Of a stretch of DNA of 5,715 bases, positions 1 through 5,521 are shown piece by piece. Below the pieces are notes generated by a model that had not been told where the DNA came from, ran no database searches, and saw nothing but the letters and a program-made list of their open reading frames with translations. Source of the DNA: Bacteroides sp. (GTDB lineage: Bacteria > Bacteroidota > Bacteroidia > Bacteroidales > SM23-62); NCBI GenBank assembly GCA_030592145.1, contig JAUVKJ010000132.1, positions 1 to 5,715 of the forward strand, read 5' to 3'. The position numbers and the translations under genes were made by a program. How positions within the stretch are numbered: the first letter of the stretch is position 1; every line of letters begins with the position of its first letter.

Positions 1-491
1 TCGCTGAAATGATCGGAGATCGGTACTATTTCATCGCCGGAAATGGCTACAAGCCTGAGAAGGGCCTGGTCATTTACCGACACGGCCCAGATCCGGCCGC
101 TCTCGTCTGCAAAGATCTGGTTGTACGCTGTGAAATCCGGGGTATTTTTTTCACGGTAGACCCGGAAACTGACACCGTCATATTTTGAAATGACATTCAT
201 AGATCCGATCCAGATGTTTCCCTCTCCGTCTTCACAAAGAGAATAAACAATATTGTCAGGCAACCCGTCCCGTGTAGTGAAGACCCTGAATGAATTTCCG
301 TTGAAATGTGCGAGTCCGCCTCCATTGGTGCCCACCCATATGATGCCTTTGCTGTCCTGTATCAGAGCCTGTACCTCGGTCTGGGGCAGGCCGTCCTCAA
401 GTGAAAAATTACGGAACCCATATTGCTGGCTGAAAACCATAGCAGGAAACAGCAGCAAGAAGAGATATCCTATGAGCCTTGAAATCTTCAC
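1..491 (-). CDS. Two-component-regulator propeller sensor protein, N-terminal part (cut by the left edge)
   Basis: The frame is open from a GTG at 491 to the left edge, giving 163 residues of N-terminus. Residues 1-21 form a signal peptide: K2 and R5, a hydrophobic core around YLFLLLFPAMVF, then S21-Q22-Q23, a cleavage context common in Bacteroidota. Mature sequence opens with FSLEDGLPQTEVQALIQDS, the usual start of Reg_prop beta-propeller sensors. Repeats with the D-x-x-G-x-[IL]-W-[VI]-G pattern are visible at about 45-71 (DSKGIIWVGTNGGG), 86-112 (EDGEGNIWIGS) and 128 onward (ADESGRIWAV). A second DGLP motif lies at 75-78. In this family the propeller is periplasmic and is usually followed by a Y_Y_Y domain, one membrane helix and a histidine kinase, or by a LuxR or diguanylate cyclase output; that part is outside the window. 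An in-frame TAG lies 12 codons upstream of the GTG and no other start codon lies between, so GTG is the best start. The link to the peptide locus is unproven. Confidence 0.82.
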   Translation of the reverse strand, partial: MKISRLIGYLFLLLFPAMVFSQQYGFRNFSLEDGLPQTEVQALIQDSKGIIWVGTNGGGLAHFNGNSFRVFTTRDGLPDNIVYSLCEDGEGNIWIGSMNVISKYDGVSFRVYREKNTPDFTAYNQIFADESGRIWAVSVNDQALLRLVAISGDEIVPISDHFS

Positions 492-496
492 AGTTA

Positions 497-504
497 CAAA
501 TTTA
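497..504 (-). promoter_or_regulatory. Possible Bacteroidota -7 promoter box for the propeller gene
   Basis: The minus strand reads TAAATTTG, an exact match to the Bacteroidota -7 consensus TAnnTTTG. A canonical -33 TTG is absent; the closest is TTA at 526-528, 21 bases upstream of the box. The box ends only five bases before the GTG start at 491, so a transcript begun here would have almost no 5' leader. A single short motif can arise by chance, so the call is tentative. Confidence 0.3.
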
Positions 505-585
505 GTACCTGAATCCCTAAAAACCTAACCCATTGTTCCGCGGTGCGATCCTTCCCCGATACTTATGATTTGACCGATATGTTTT

Positions 586-1407
586 CTATGATGAGTCTGT
601 CTTTGAGCTGAAGGTCCATATTCCGGTATTCTGGTTGAGTATTTTATAAAGGAGAAAGAGGCAGGCTGCAAATATCACTGTGGATACAGCCAGAAAAAGA
701 TTATAGTCACCCGATTCAGTGAACAGATCCCTGAAGCTCATCACATCATCTCCGTAGAAATACATAATGAGGTAGGAAAACGAGTTATTGACGATATGTA
801 CCAGTATCACGGGGATGATGGACCTTGTCTTGAGGTAAATGTATCCCAGAAGCAGGCCGATCAGAAAACCGGGAATGAATTGCCAGGGATTCAGGTGGAA
901 GAGCCCGAACAGGAAGGCCGACCAGAATATTGCCTTGCCCGGTTTGTAGCGGGTAAGAAAGCCGTCGAGGATGATCCCCCTGAACAATGCTTCCTCAAGG
1001 ATGGGCCCCGTGATACCAACCATCATAAAGGTCCATACATCCTTTGTGGCCAGCATGGCCAGTAGCTGTTCCATAAATTCAGGCATGGGCAGGAGATTTG
1101 TAATGGGATCCAGGAAAACGGCGAGGGAAACCGTAAGGATGACCAGCAGGGGGTATAGGGCGGGAGATATGGGATTAAAATGGAGCAACCTTTTTCCCTG
1201 CGGCCTCCTGTTCCTCCAGGCAAACCAGATCACAAAAAGCACAGATATGTTGTACGCGATGAAATTGCCGATTGAGAGATTTTGTATTCCTGCCAACTTA
1301 TTGATCATTCCCATAAGAAGTCCTATACCAATGCTAACTGCCAGGAAAATGGCAAAGATCACCCAGGCCTGTGGAAGGGTTGGATACGAGATGTTGTTCC
1401 GGTTCAT
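586..1407 (-). CDS. CPBP-family intramembrane metalloprotease (CAAX protease/Abi type), candidate immunity protein
   Basis: This is a 273-residue, strongly hydrophobic protein with about eight membrane segments (for example near 15-34, 50-65, 85-103, 158-170, 178-192, 196-216 and 237-255). It has all three family motifs. Motif 1 is EEALFR, with glutamates E138 and E139 and R143. Motif 2 is FGLFH at 167-171, with H171. Motif 3 is HIVNN, with H204 and N208. These residues form the metal-binding active site of Rce1-like glutamic/metalloproteases, so the enzyme looks intact. Known members include eukaryotic CAAX prenyl endopeptidases and bacterial Abi proteins; in lactic acid bacteria several sit in class II bacteriocin loci and give self-immunity. 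Here it lies 81 bases downstream of the peptide exporter on the same strand with no convincing terminator between, so co-transcription is plausible. The immunity role is inferred from context; a housekeeping membrane protease is the alternative. The ATG lacks a Shine-Dalgarno site, like most genes here. Confidence 0.9.
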   Translation of the reverse strand: MNRNNISYPTLPQAWVIFAIFLAVSIGIGLLMGMINKLAGIQNLSIGNFIAYNISVLFVIWFAWRNRRPQGKRLLHFNPISPALYPLLVILTVSLAVFLDPITNLLPMPEFMEQLLAMLATKDVWTFMMVGITGPILEEALFRGIILDGFLTRYKPGKAIFWSAFLFGLFHLNPWQFIPGFLIGLLLGYIYLKTRSIIPVILVHIVNNSFSYLIMYFYGDDVMSFRDLFTESGDYNLFLAVSTVIFAACLFLLYKILNQNTGIWTFSSKTDSS

Positions 1408-1488
1408 ACTGTGCGTTTTAATACGGTGGCATAAAATACCAAAAAAAGAAATACAGTGACCGGGAATAGTGGAAGAATGCTCCGGTAT

Positions 1489-3645
1489 TCAGGATGCCGG
1501 GTTCTGAACCGACCAGAGCTGGCGGTACAGTCCGTTTAATCGCATCAGGTCTTTATGCCTGCCCGATTCCCTGGCCTGACCTTCATCGATCAGAACGATA
1601 TGATCCGCATTCTGTACCAGGCTTAGTTTGTGTGAGATGATCACCAGGGTCATCTTACCGCTGCGCAGATCACTGACCAGATCAAAGATCTCTGCTTCGG
1701 AGACCGGATCAAGGGCTGAAGTGGCTTCATCGAGGATCAGCATATCGGGTTCATGATAGAGGGCCCTGGTAAAAGCGATCCGCTGCCGTTCCCCTCCTGA
1801 GAGACCAAGTCCATGTTCCCCGACCTCTGTATAAAATCCATCGGGCAAATGATTAATCAACCGGATCAGTCCCGTCCGGGTTGCGAATTTCATAAGTTTT
1901 TCCGTATCCGGCCCGCTCTCACAAGGTGCAATATTTTCAAGGATGCTTCCTGAAAAAAGCTCGATATGCTGTGGCACCATTCCTATTTTCCGGCGAAGGG
2001 ATGTTTTGTCAATCTGCCGGATGTCACAATCATTTATCAACAGGTTTCCTTTAAGGGGCAGATGCTCTGCTCTCAGCATTGCGGCAATGCTGCTTTTTCC
2101 GCATCCGCTTCTGCCCACTATCCCGGTCATTTTCCCGGATGGGATAATGAAGCTCAGATCTTTGAACAATTCCGGTCTTGACCCGTACCTGAAGTTAACA
2201 TTACAGAATTCAATATTACTGTTGATCCGGTTTACCCGGATACCGGAACATGCATTTTTTTCGTGTTCCAGATCGAGGATCTGAAACAACCTGTCGGCGG
2301 CAATGAGGGCATCACGTATCGTCCTGTTCATGCCGCCCAGGTTACGCAGGGGTCCCAGCAGGTAACCAAGCATGGCATAGAAAGACATGAGTTCCCCGGG
2401 ACTCAGCAAACCCTCAATCACCTTTGCTGCACCTGTCCATAACAACAGGATGGTGAGTATACCGGAAATGAATTCTCCGGCATGCCCGGATATGATGGAG
2501 GCGATCCCGGCTTTGTAATTCATTTTGAGGACCCTGGTGAATTTCATTGCGGTTTTGCCGTTTGCATATGCCTGCCATCCGAAGGCCCGGATGGTTCTCT
2601 GTACCTGGACGGATTCGACCAGCTGTGACTCAAGTCCGGCAGTTTCCTCCATCAGGCTGCGAAGTACCGTTCTGTTTATCCTGTCAAATATAACATACAG
2701 GATGGCGTACAAGGGGAGGGCAGATGCCACCATGAGGCAGAGTTGCCATGAGAGCAGGATCATGGCGAGCAATGTCAGCAGGATGGTAAGAACAGCAACG
2801 ATGAGTTCGATAAGGCTGTGATTGATAAATACCCGGATCTTGATCGCATCATTCATCCTTGACAGGATCTCACCGGTTCGCATGGTATCGAAAAATCGCT
2901 GGGGAAGGGAAAGCAGATGCTTGTAATAGCCCAGTACCAGTCCAGCGTCAACCTGGTGCCCTGCCTTCAGAAGGAAAAGGCTCTTAAACCAGGAGATCAG
3001 CATCCTGATAAGCAGGAGGCCCATCATGGCCAGGCCCATGAGGTTCAGCAGGTTCAGGTTCCGGTTTACCAGGACGAAATCCATGATCTTCTGAACAAAA
3101 AGTGAGGTTGACAAACCAAGAAGGCTGTAGAGGACGGCACCCGCGAGAGCCTGGAAGATCGTTTTACGGAAAGGGCGGACCAGGCCGAGGAACCGTGCAA
3201 GCATGGGCGCATTATCATTTTTCTCTTTAAATGCGGGTCCCGGTGCAAGTATCACGAGCACACCTGTCCAGCTTTTTTTAAAGGTTTCAAACCTTACCTT
3301 TTTCAGGGTTCCCCCGTCAGGGTCCATGTATTTCACATATTGCCTTCCAACCCGGGTCAGCACAACAAAATGAAATAGGTTACGGTCCATAGCCATATGT
3401 GCGATTGAGGGGAGAGGTGCGGATTTCAGGGCTTCCGGCGGGCCCTTGATGCCTTTGGCGAAAAAACCCATATTCTCAGCCGCTTCGACCAGTCCCATGA
3501 CGTTCGTGCCCTTGCGGTCAGTCGACGCCAGTTCCCTCATCCTGGACAGGGGGATATGGTACCCGAATGAACCTGCGATACTGCAAAGGCATGCTGCACC
3601 GCAGTCGCTCTGGTCATGTTGCCGAATGGCTCTGATCCTTTTCAT
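1489..3645 (-). CDS. Peptidase-containing (C39) ABC exporter for double-glycine peptides
   Basis: The 718-residue protein has the full three-domain layout of bacteriocin ABC transporters. Residues 1-135 are a C39 cysteine peptidase: QHDQSDCGAACL holds oxyanion-hole Q9 and nucleophile C15, and H92 (FHFVVL) and D108 (MDPDGG) complete the catalytic triad. Residues about 160-440 are the exporter membrane domain with six predicted helices. Residues about 475-710 are the ATPase: Walker A GRSGCGKSS at 511-519, Q-loop Q559, signature LSGGE at 615-619, Walker B MLILDE ending at E640, D-loop SALD at 643-646 and H-loop H672. All key residues are present, so it should both cleave leaders after GG and drive export across the inner membrane. 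The ATG is 10 bases after the HlyD stop codon, which supports an operon. The likely substrates are the two double-glycine precursors at 5002-5363. Start: MKRIRAIRQHD puts the catalytic Cys at residue 15, normal for this family. There is no clear Shine-Dalgarno site. Confidence 0.96.
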   Translation of the reverse strand: MKRIRAIRQHDQSDCGAACLCSIAGSFGYHIPLSRMRELASTDRKGTNVMGLVEAAENMGFFAKGIKGPPEALKSAPLPSIAHMAMDRNLFHFVVLTRVGRQYVKYMDPDGGTLKKVRFETFKKSWTGVLVILAPGPAFKEKNDNAPMLARFLGLVRPFRKTIFQALAGAVLYSLLGLSTSLFVQKIMDFVLVNRNLNLLNLMGLAMMGLLLIRMLISWFKSLFLLKAGHQVDAGLVLGYYKHLLSLPQRFFDTMRTGEILSRMNDAIKIRVFINHSLIELIVAVLTILLTLLAMILLSWQLCLMVASALPLYAILYVIFDRINRTVLRSLMEETAGLESQLVESVQVQRTIRAFGWQAYANGKTAMKFTRVLKMNYKAGIASIISGHAGEFISGILTILLLWTGAAKVIEGLLSPGELMSFYAMLGYLLGPLRNLGGMNRTIRDALIAADRLFQILDLEHEKNACSGIRVNRINSNIEFCNVNFRYGSRPELFKDLSFIIPSGKMTGIVGRSGCGKSSIAAMLRAEHLPLKGNLLINDCDIRQIDKTSLRRKIGMVPQHIELFSGSILENIAPCESGPDTEKLMKFATRTGLIRLINHLPDGFYTEVGEHGLGLSGGERQRIAFTRALYHEPDMLILDEATSALDPVSEAEIFDLVSDLRSGKMTLVIISHKLSLVQNADHIVLIDEGQARESGRHKDLMRLNGLYRQLWSVQNPAS

Positions 3646-3655
3646 TATCAGGGAG

Positions 3656-4789
3656 TCATGGAATGACGGATATGTTCTTTCCGGGCAATGCCGGATTCAG
3701 CCAGTTGTCGGCTTTGTCGGCCAGCAAATGGAATAATGTCCGGCGCGTCACAAGGCAACGTGCCTGAAAGCTCATACCCTTTTTAATCTTTCCGGCGTAC
3801 CCGTTTCTCAGGTGCAGTTCAGTGCGTTCGATCCGGCATTTTACTCTGTATACCGGTTGTTTATCCAGCAGAAGGAAATCACTGGAGATCTCATATATAC
3901 ATCCCGGAAGAATGCCCCATTCCCTGGCACTGAAAGCATCCAGGTGAAGATGCACTTTCTGTCCCGTTCTGAGGAAGGCAATGTCACCGGACGAGACGTA
4001 AAATTCACCGATCAGCCCTGATTCCGGACTCAGGACACCGATGACGGATCCTGTATGTACTGCCGATCCCTCAAAAATACCTTTAAACTCAACCAGGTTA
4101 CCGGTAGCCGGGGCATGAACCGTAGTCAGGCGGATCTTTTCTTCGGTGCTTCTGATCTGTGTTTGCAAGTCCCTCAATCGGCCAAGCTGCCCGTAGTATT
4201 CGTTTTGCCAGTGGCTGAGGGATTGACTTTTTAAGTTCTCCAGTTCCTTTACGGCCTTTTCTTCTTCGAAAACCAGGTCGTCGTATTCCTTCCCGCTGAT
4301 CAAACCGGCCCTGTACAGGCTTTCATGCCTCGAAAATTCCCTTTTTACCTTTGTATGCAATAATTCAAGGTATGCGATACGATCAAGGTATTCCTCATAT
4401 TCCCTGGTATATTTCGGGGAGCAGGGTACTTTCAGGGGACTGCTTGTCAGTCGCCCGAGATCGTATATGTGGGCCTCGGTTTCCCGTAATTCCATGTTCA
4501 GTGACTGGAGGTTCTTTTTTGTTTCGACGGACCTGATCTTTAACAGGGGCTCTGACTCCTGTATCCTGTCACCTTCATTTACATAAACCTCATCCACGAT
4601 GCCTGAGGTGGCTGCAATGATCCTGGTTTTTTCCCGAAGGGGGCGGATAATTCCCCGGCCTGACACGGACACCTGTACAGAAACCAACGGAAGGCTGGCC
4701 AGTATGCCAATGATGAGAAAGATCGAAATAAGATAGATCGTACGGCCTCCCGGATGGATGGATACCAGGTAGGATGGAAGATAATCCAT
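3656..4789 (-). CDS. HlyD-family membrane fusion (periplasmic adaptor) protein of the peptide exporter
   Basis: With the start at 4789 the product is 377 residues. A short cytoplasmic N-terminus (MDYLPSYLVSIHPGG) leads into one membrane helix at about 18-37 (IYLISIFLIIGILASLPLV). The first half of the lipoyl/barrel-sandwich domain is at about 52-87 (SGIVDEVYVNEGDRIQ). A charged, helical coiled-coil hairpin runs over about 89-219. The second lipoyl half follows at about 219-252 (RLTTVHAPATGNLVEFKG), then a beta-barrel region to about 350. This is the usual HlyD order; the protein would bridge the ABC exporter and an outer-membrane TolC-like channel, which is not in the window. A longer reading from an ATG at 4822 adds 11 residues. 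I prefer 4789 because GGGGGAG precedes it at good spacing and MDYLP fits the usual short N-terminus of the family. It lies 44 bases after the 35-aa gene and 10 bases before the ABC gene. Confidence 0.93.
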   Translation of the reverse strand: MDYLPSYLVSIHPGGRTIYLISIFLIIGILASLPLVSVQVSVSGRGIIRPLREKTRIIAATSGIVDEVYVNEGDRIQESEPLLKIRSVETKKNLQSLNMELRETEAHIYDLGRLTSSPLKVPCSPKYTREYEEYLDRIAYLELLHTKVKREFSRHESLYRAGLISGKEYDDLVFEEEKAVKELENLKSQSLSHWQNEYYGQLGRLRDLQTQIRSTEEKIRLTTVHAPATGNLVEFKGIFEGSAVHTGSVIGVLSPESGLIGEFYVSSGDIAFLRTGQKVHLHLDAFSAREWGILPGCIYEISSDFLLLDKQPVYRVKCRIERTELHLRNGYAGKIKKGMSFQARCLVTRRTLFHLLADKADNWLNPALPGKNISVIP

Positions 4790-4794
4790 GAAAT

Positions 4795-4801
4795 CTCCCC
4801 C
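4795..4801 (-). promoter_or_regulatory. Shine-Dalgarno site supporting the internal HlyD start
   Basis: The minus strand reads GGGGGAG, followed by five bases (ATTTC) and the ATG at 4787-4789. It is the only strong Shine-Dalgarno-like site in front of a gene in this window and it argues for the 4789 start over the upstream ATG at 4822. Bacteroidota rely little on such sites, so the evidence is supportive only. Confidence 0.45.
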
Positions 4802-4833
4802 GGTATGCGCGGTCTTTTCCATCGTTTGTAAAC

Positions 4834-4941
4834 TCAGAAAAGCCAGTTTATTATCTCATCCCAATTACTGAAAATAAGGCTGAACAGGATAAATGAAGCA
4901 ATTAACACGATCACCTGAAGAAGGGAATATTTTTTTTTCAT
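4834..4941 (-). CDS. Small single-pass membrane peptide, 35 aa, with a WDxxIN tail
   Basis: This short frame reads MKKKYSLLQV, then a hydrophobic helix at about 7-25 (LLQVIVLIASFILFSLIFS), then the tail NWDEIINWLF and TGA. Three lysines before the helix and an acidic, tryptophan-rich tail after it suggest a positive-inside inner-membrane peptide with its C-terminus outside. It has no double-glycine motif, so it is not an obvious substrate of the C39 exporter. Its tail SNWDEIINWL lines up with INDWDNFINGL near the C-terminus of precursor 1, with a hydrophobic stretch before it in both. It lies between precursor 2 and HlyD on the same strand, 60 bases after the first and 44 before the second. 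It may be an immunity peptide, an exporter accessory or an unusual third product; I do not recognise a named family. Codons 2-4 are a run of nine A. Because it is short, coding status rests on the membrane pattern, position and shared motif. Confidence 0.62.
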   Translation of the reverse strand: MKKKYSLLQVIVLIASFILFSLIFSNWDEIINWLF

Positions 4942-4960
4942 TTTTATCAGGATAAAGGAG

Positions 4961-4984
4961 AGGGAGGCCTGTGCCCCCCTCCCT
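4961..4984 (-). promoter_or_regulatory. Intercistronic GC-rich hairpin between precursor 2 and the downstream genes
   Basis: AGGGAGG and CCTCCCT form a perfect 7-bp stem with a 10-base loop, starting 17 bases after the stop codon of precursor 2. On the transcribed strand it is followed by CTCCTTTATCC and not by a true U-run, so it is not a classical terminator. A second inverted repeat, TTTATC-AG-GATAAA at 4943-4956, lies just before the 35-aa start codon. The position between abundant peptide genes and transport genes suits an RNA-stabilising or partial-termination element that keeps precursor mRNA above exporter mRNA. That function is inferred. Confidence 0.45.
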
Positions 4985-5001
4985 GTTATACATTATTCAG
5001 G

Positions 5002-5187
5002 TTATTTACACTGAACTAAACAAGCATCAAGAATGGCCATATGGACACCGCCTCCGGCGATGATGGAAAAGCGTATAAACCGGCCTACGTCATAGGCAAA
5101 TCCGCCACCTGTGCAGTTGAATTTTTCATCGCATGACAGTTCACGGAAATTTTCCGTTACGAAATCTGTGTTTTTCATGATGTTCAT
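5002..5187 (-). CDS. Double-glycine leader peptide precursor 2 (bacteriocin-like), 61 aa
   Basis: The leader ends ELSCDEKFNCTGG (residues 16-28). Counting back from the cleavage point after G28, L17 is at -12, S18 at -11, E21 at -8 and C25 at -4, which fits the bacteriocin-type leader (L-12, E-8, hydrophobic -4, GG). Cleavage would give a 33-residue core: GFAYDVGRFIRFSIIA, then GGGVHMAILDACLVQCK. The core is hydrophobic, has a triple glycine in its middle (45-47) with small-xxx-small spacing (S41-G45, G47-A51), and ends in a C-x3-C pair (C56, C60) that could form a disulfide outside the cell. The leader itself also has two cysteines (C19, C25), which is odd. The ATG shares its A with the stop of precursor 1 (TAATG), which implies translational coupling. 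An alternative start is M4 at 5178. The likely processor is the C39 exporter at 1489-3645. Whether the product is a bacteriocin or a signal is not shown by sequence. Confidence 0.85.
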   Translation of the reverse strand: MNIMKNTDFVTENFRELSCDEKFNCTGGGFAYDVGRFIRFSIIAGGGVHMAILDACLVQCK

Positions 5188-5363
5188 TATTTAACTTCAG
5201 GCCTGCCCATCAGGCCGTTTATGAAATTATCCCAGTCATTAATGATCGCGGCACCGGCGGCGATAACCAGCCCGGCCACGATGATCCCTCCTCCGTGGAT
5301 CTCATACATCTCATCCCTGCGCAGTGGCAGGAACTCTTCCGATAGTTTTTGTGTTTCATTCAT
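5187..5363 (-). CDS. Double-glycine leader peptide precursor 1 (bacteriocin-like), 58 aa
   Basis: This frame translates to 58 residues starting MNETQKLSEEF and ending GLMGRPEVK, then TAA. The leader ends LRRDEMYEIHGG: with cleavage after G25, L14 is at -12, E18 at -8, M19 at -7 and I22 at -4, an excellent fit to C39 substrate leaders. The predicted core is 33 residues: a hydrophobic, alanine- and glycine-rich segment (GIIVAGLVIAAGAAII) with small-xxx-small spacing (G26-A30, G31-A35), then the amphipathic tail NDWDNFINGLMGRPEVK. The tail motif is shared with the 35-aa peptide at 4834-4941. The start codon is preceded by an A-rich tract (AAACCAAAAAACAAAAAAA), a typical Bacteroidota initiation region without a Shine-Dalgarno site. 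The stop codon overlaps the start of precursor 2 by one base. As the first gene of the likely operon it is preceded by a structured 5' region. An exported signalling peptide is the main alternative to a bacteriocin. Confidence 0.85.
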   Translation of the reverse strand: MNETQKLSEEFLPLRRDEMYEIHGGGIIVAGLVIAAGAAIINDWDNFINGLMGRPEVK

Positions 5364-5394
5364 TTTTTTTGTTTTTTGGTTTACTAATTAATCC

Positions 5395-5482
5395 GGGAGA
5401 TGGCCTTTCTCCCTTGATTTGGCCAAGGTGCAAAACGAATCCGTTGCATCTTAATGCAGGGAAGCCGGGAAAATCATTCCCC
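5395..5482 (-). promoter_or_regulatory. Structured 5' leader of the peptide operon with several small hairpins
   Basis: Between the terminator-like hairpin and precursor 1 the transcribed strand has a run of short inverted repeats. GGGGAA-TGAT-TTTCCC (5467-5482) pairs six bases with one G-U. TGCAT-TAAG-ATGCA (5445-5458) pairs five. CCTTG-CAAGG (5412-5428) pairs five and overlaps GGGAGA-TCTCCC (5395-5413), which pairs six, so the last two exclude each other at 5412-5413. TCGTTTTG at 5431-5438 is one mismatch from the TAnnTTTG -7 box and could be a promoter, but no -33 TTG is spaced correctly. The region has no convincing ORF. Function as a regulatory leader is inferred. Confidence 0.3.
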
Positions 5483-5489
5483 TGGGGTG

Positions 5490-5521
5490 AAAAAAAATTC
5501 AGAGACCTGCAAGTCCCAGAA
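5490..5521 (-). terminator. Rho-independent terminator-like hairpin upstream of precursor 1 (possible attenuator)
   Basis: On the minus strand TTCTGGGAC (5513-5521) pairs with GTCTCTGAA (5498-5506) across the six-base loop TTGCAG. The stem is nine positions with one T-T mismatch and one G-U pair, and it is followed directly by eight T (5490-5497). That is the layout of an intrinsic terminator for leftward transcripts. It lies about 125 bases upstream of precursor 1. It could end a transcript coming from beyond the right edge, or act as a leader attenuator for the peptide operon if the promoter is farther right. The stem is only moderately strong. Confidence 0.5.

Noticed and set aside
492..585. 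Terminator or small gene between the CPBP and propeller genes
   Set aside because: No hairpin with a U-tail and no credible short frame was found in these 94 bases; only the candidate -7 box is worth noting.
971..1459. Plus-strand 162-aa frame
   Set aside because: It is antisense to the CPBP gene, whose catalytic motifs are intact on the other strand; the plus frame shows no motif.
1441..1486. ACCGG/CCGGT inverted repeat followed by T7 after the ABC gene
   Set aside because: The stem is only five bases with an 18-base loop, and the T-run lies 11 bases away from it. This is too weak for a terminator call, so the ABC and CPBP genes are left as possibly co-transcribed.
4790..4822. Eleven extra N-terminal codons on HlyD from the ATG at 4822
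   Set aside because: Possible, but codons 8-9 look like the Shine-Dalgarno site of the ATG at 4789 and the extension adds no recognisable feature. The longer start is mentioned in the HlyD entry as an alternative.
5478..5486. CCCCTGGGG palindrome as an operator
   Set aside because: Four-base arms around one base are too short, and one arm is shared with the competing GGGGAA-TTTCCC hairpin.
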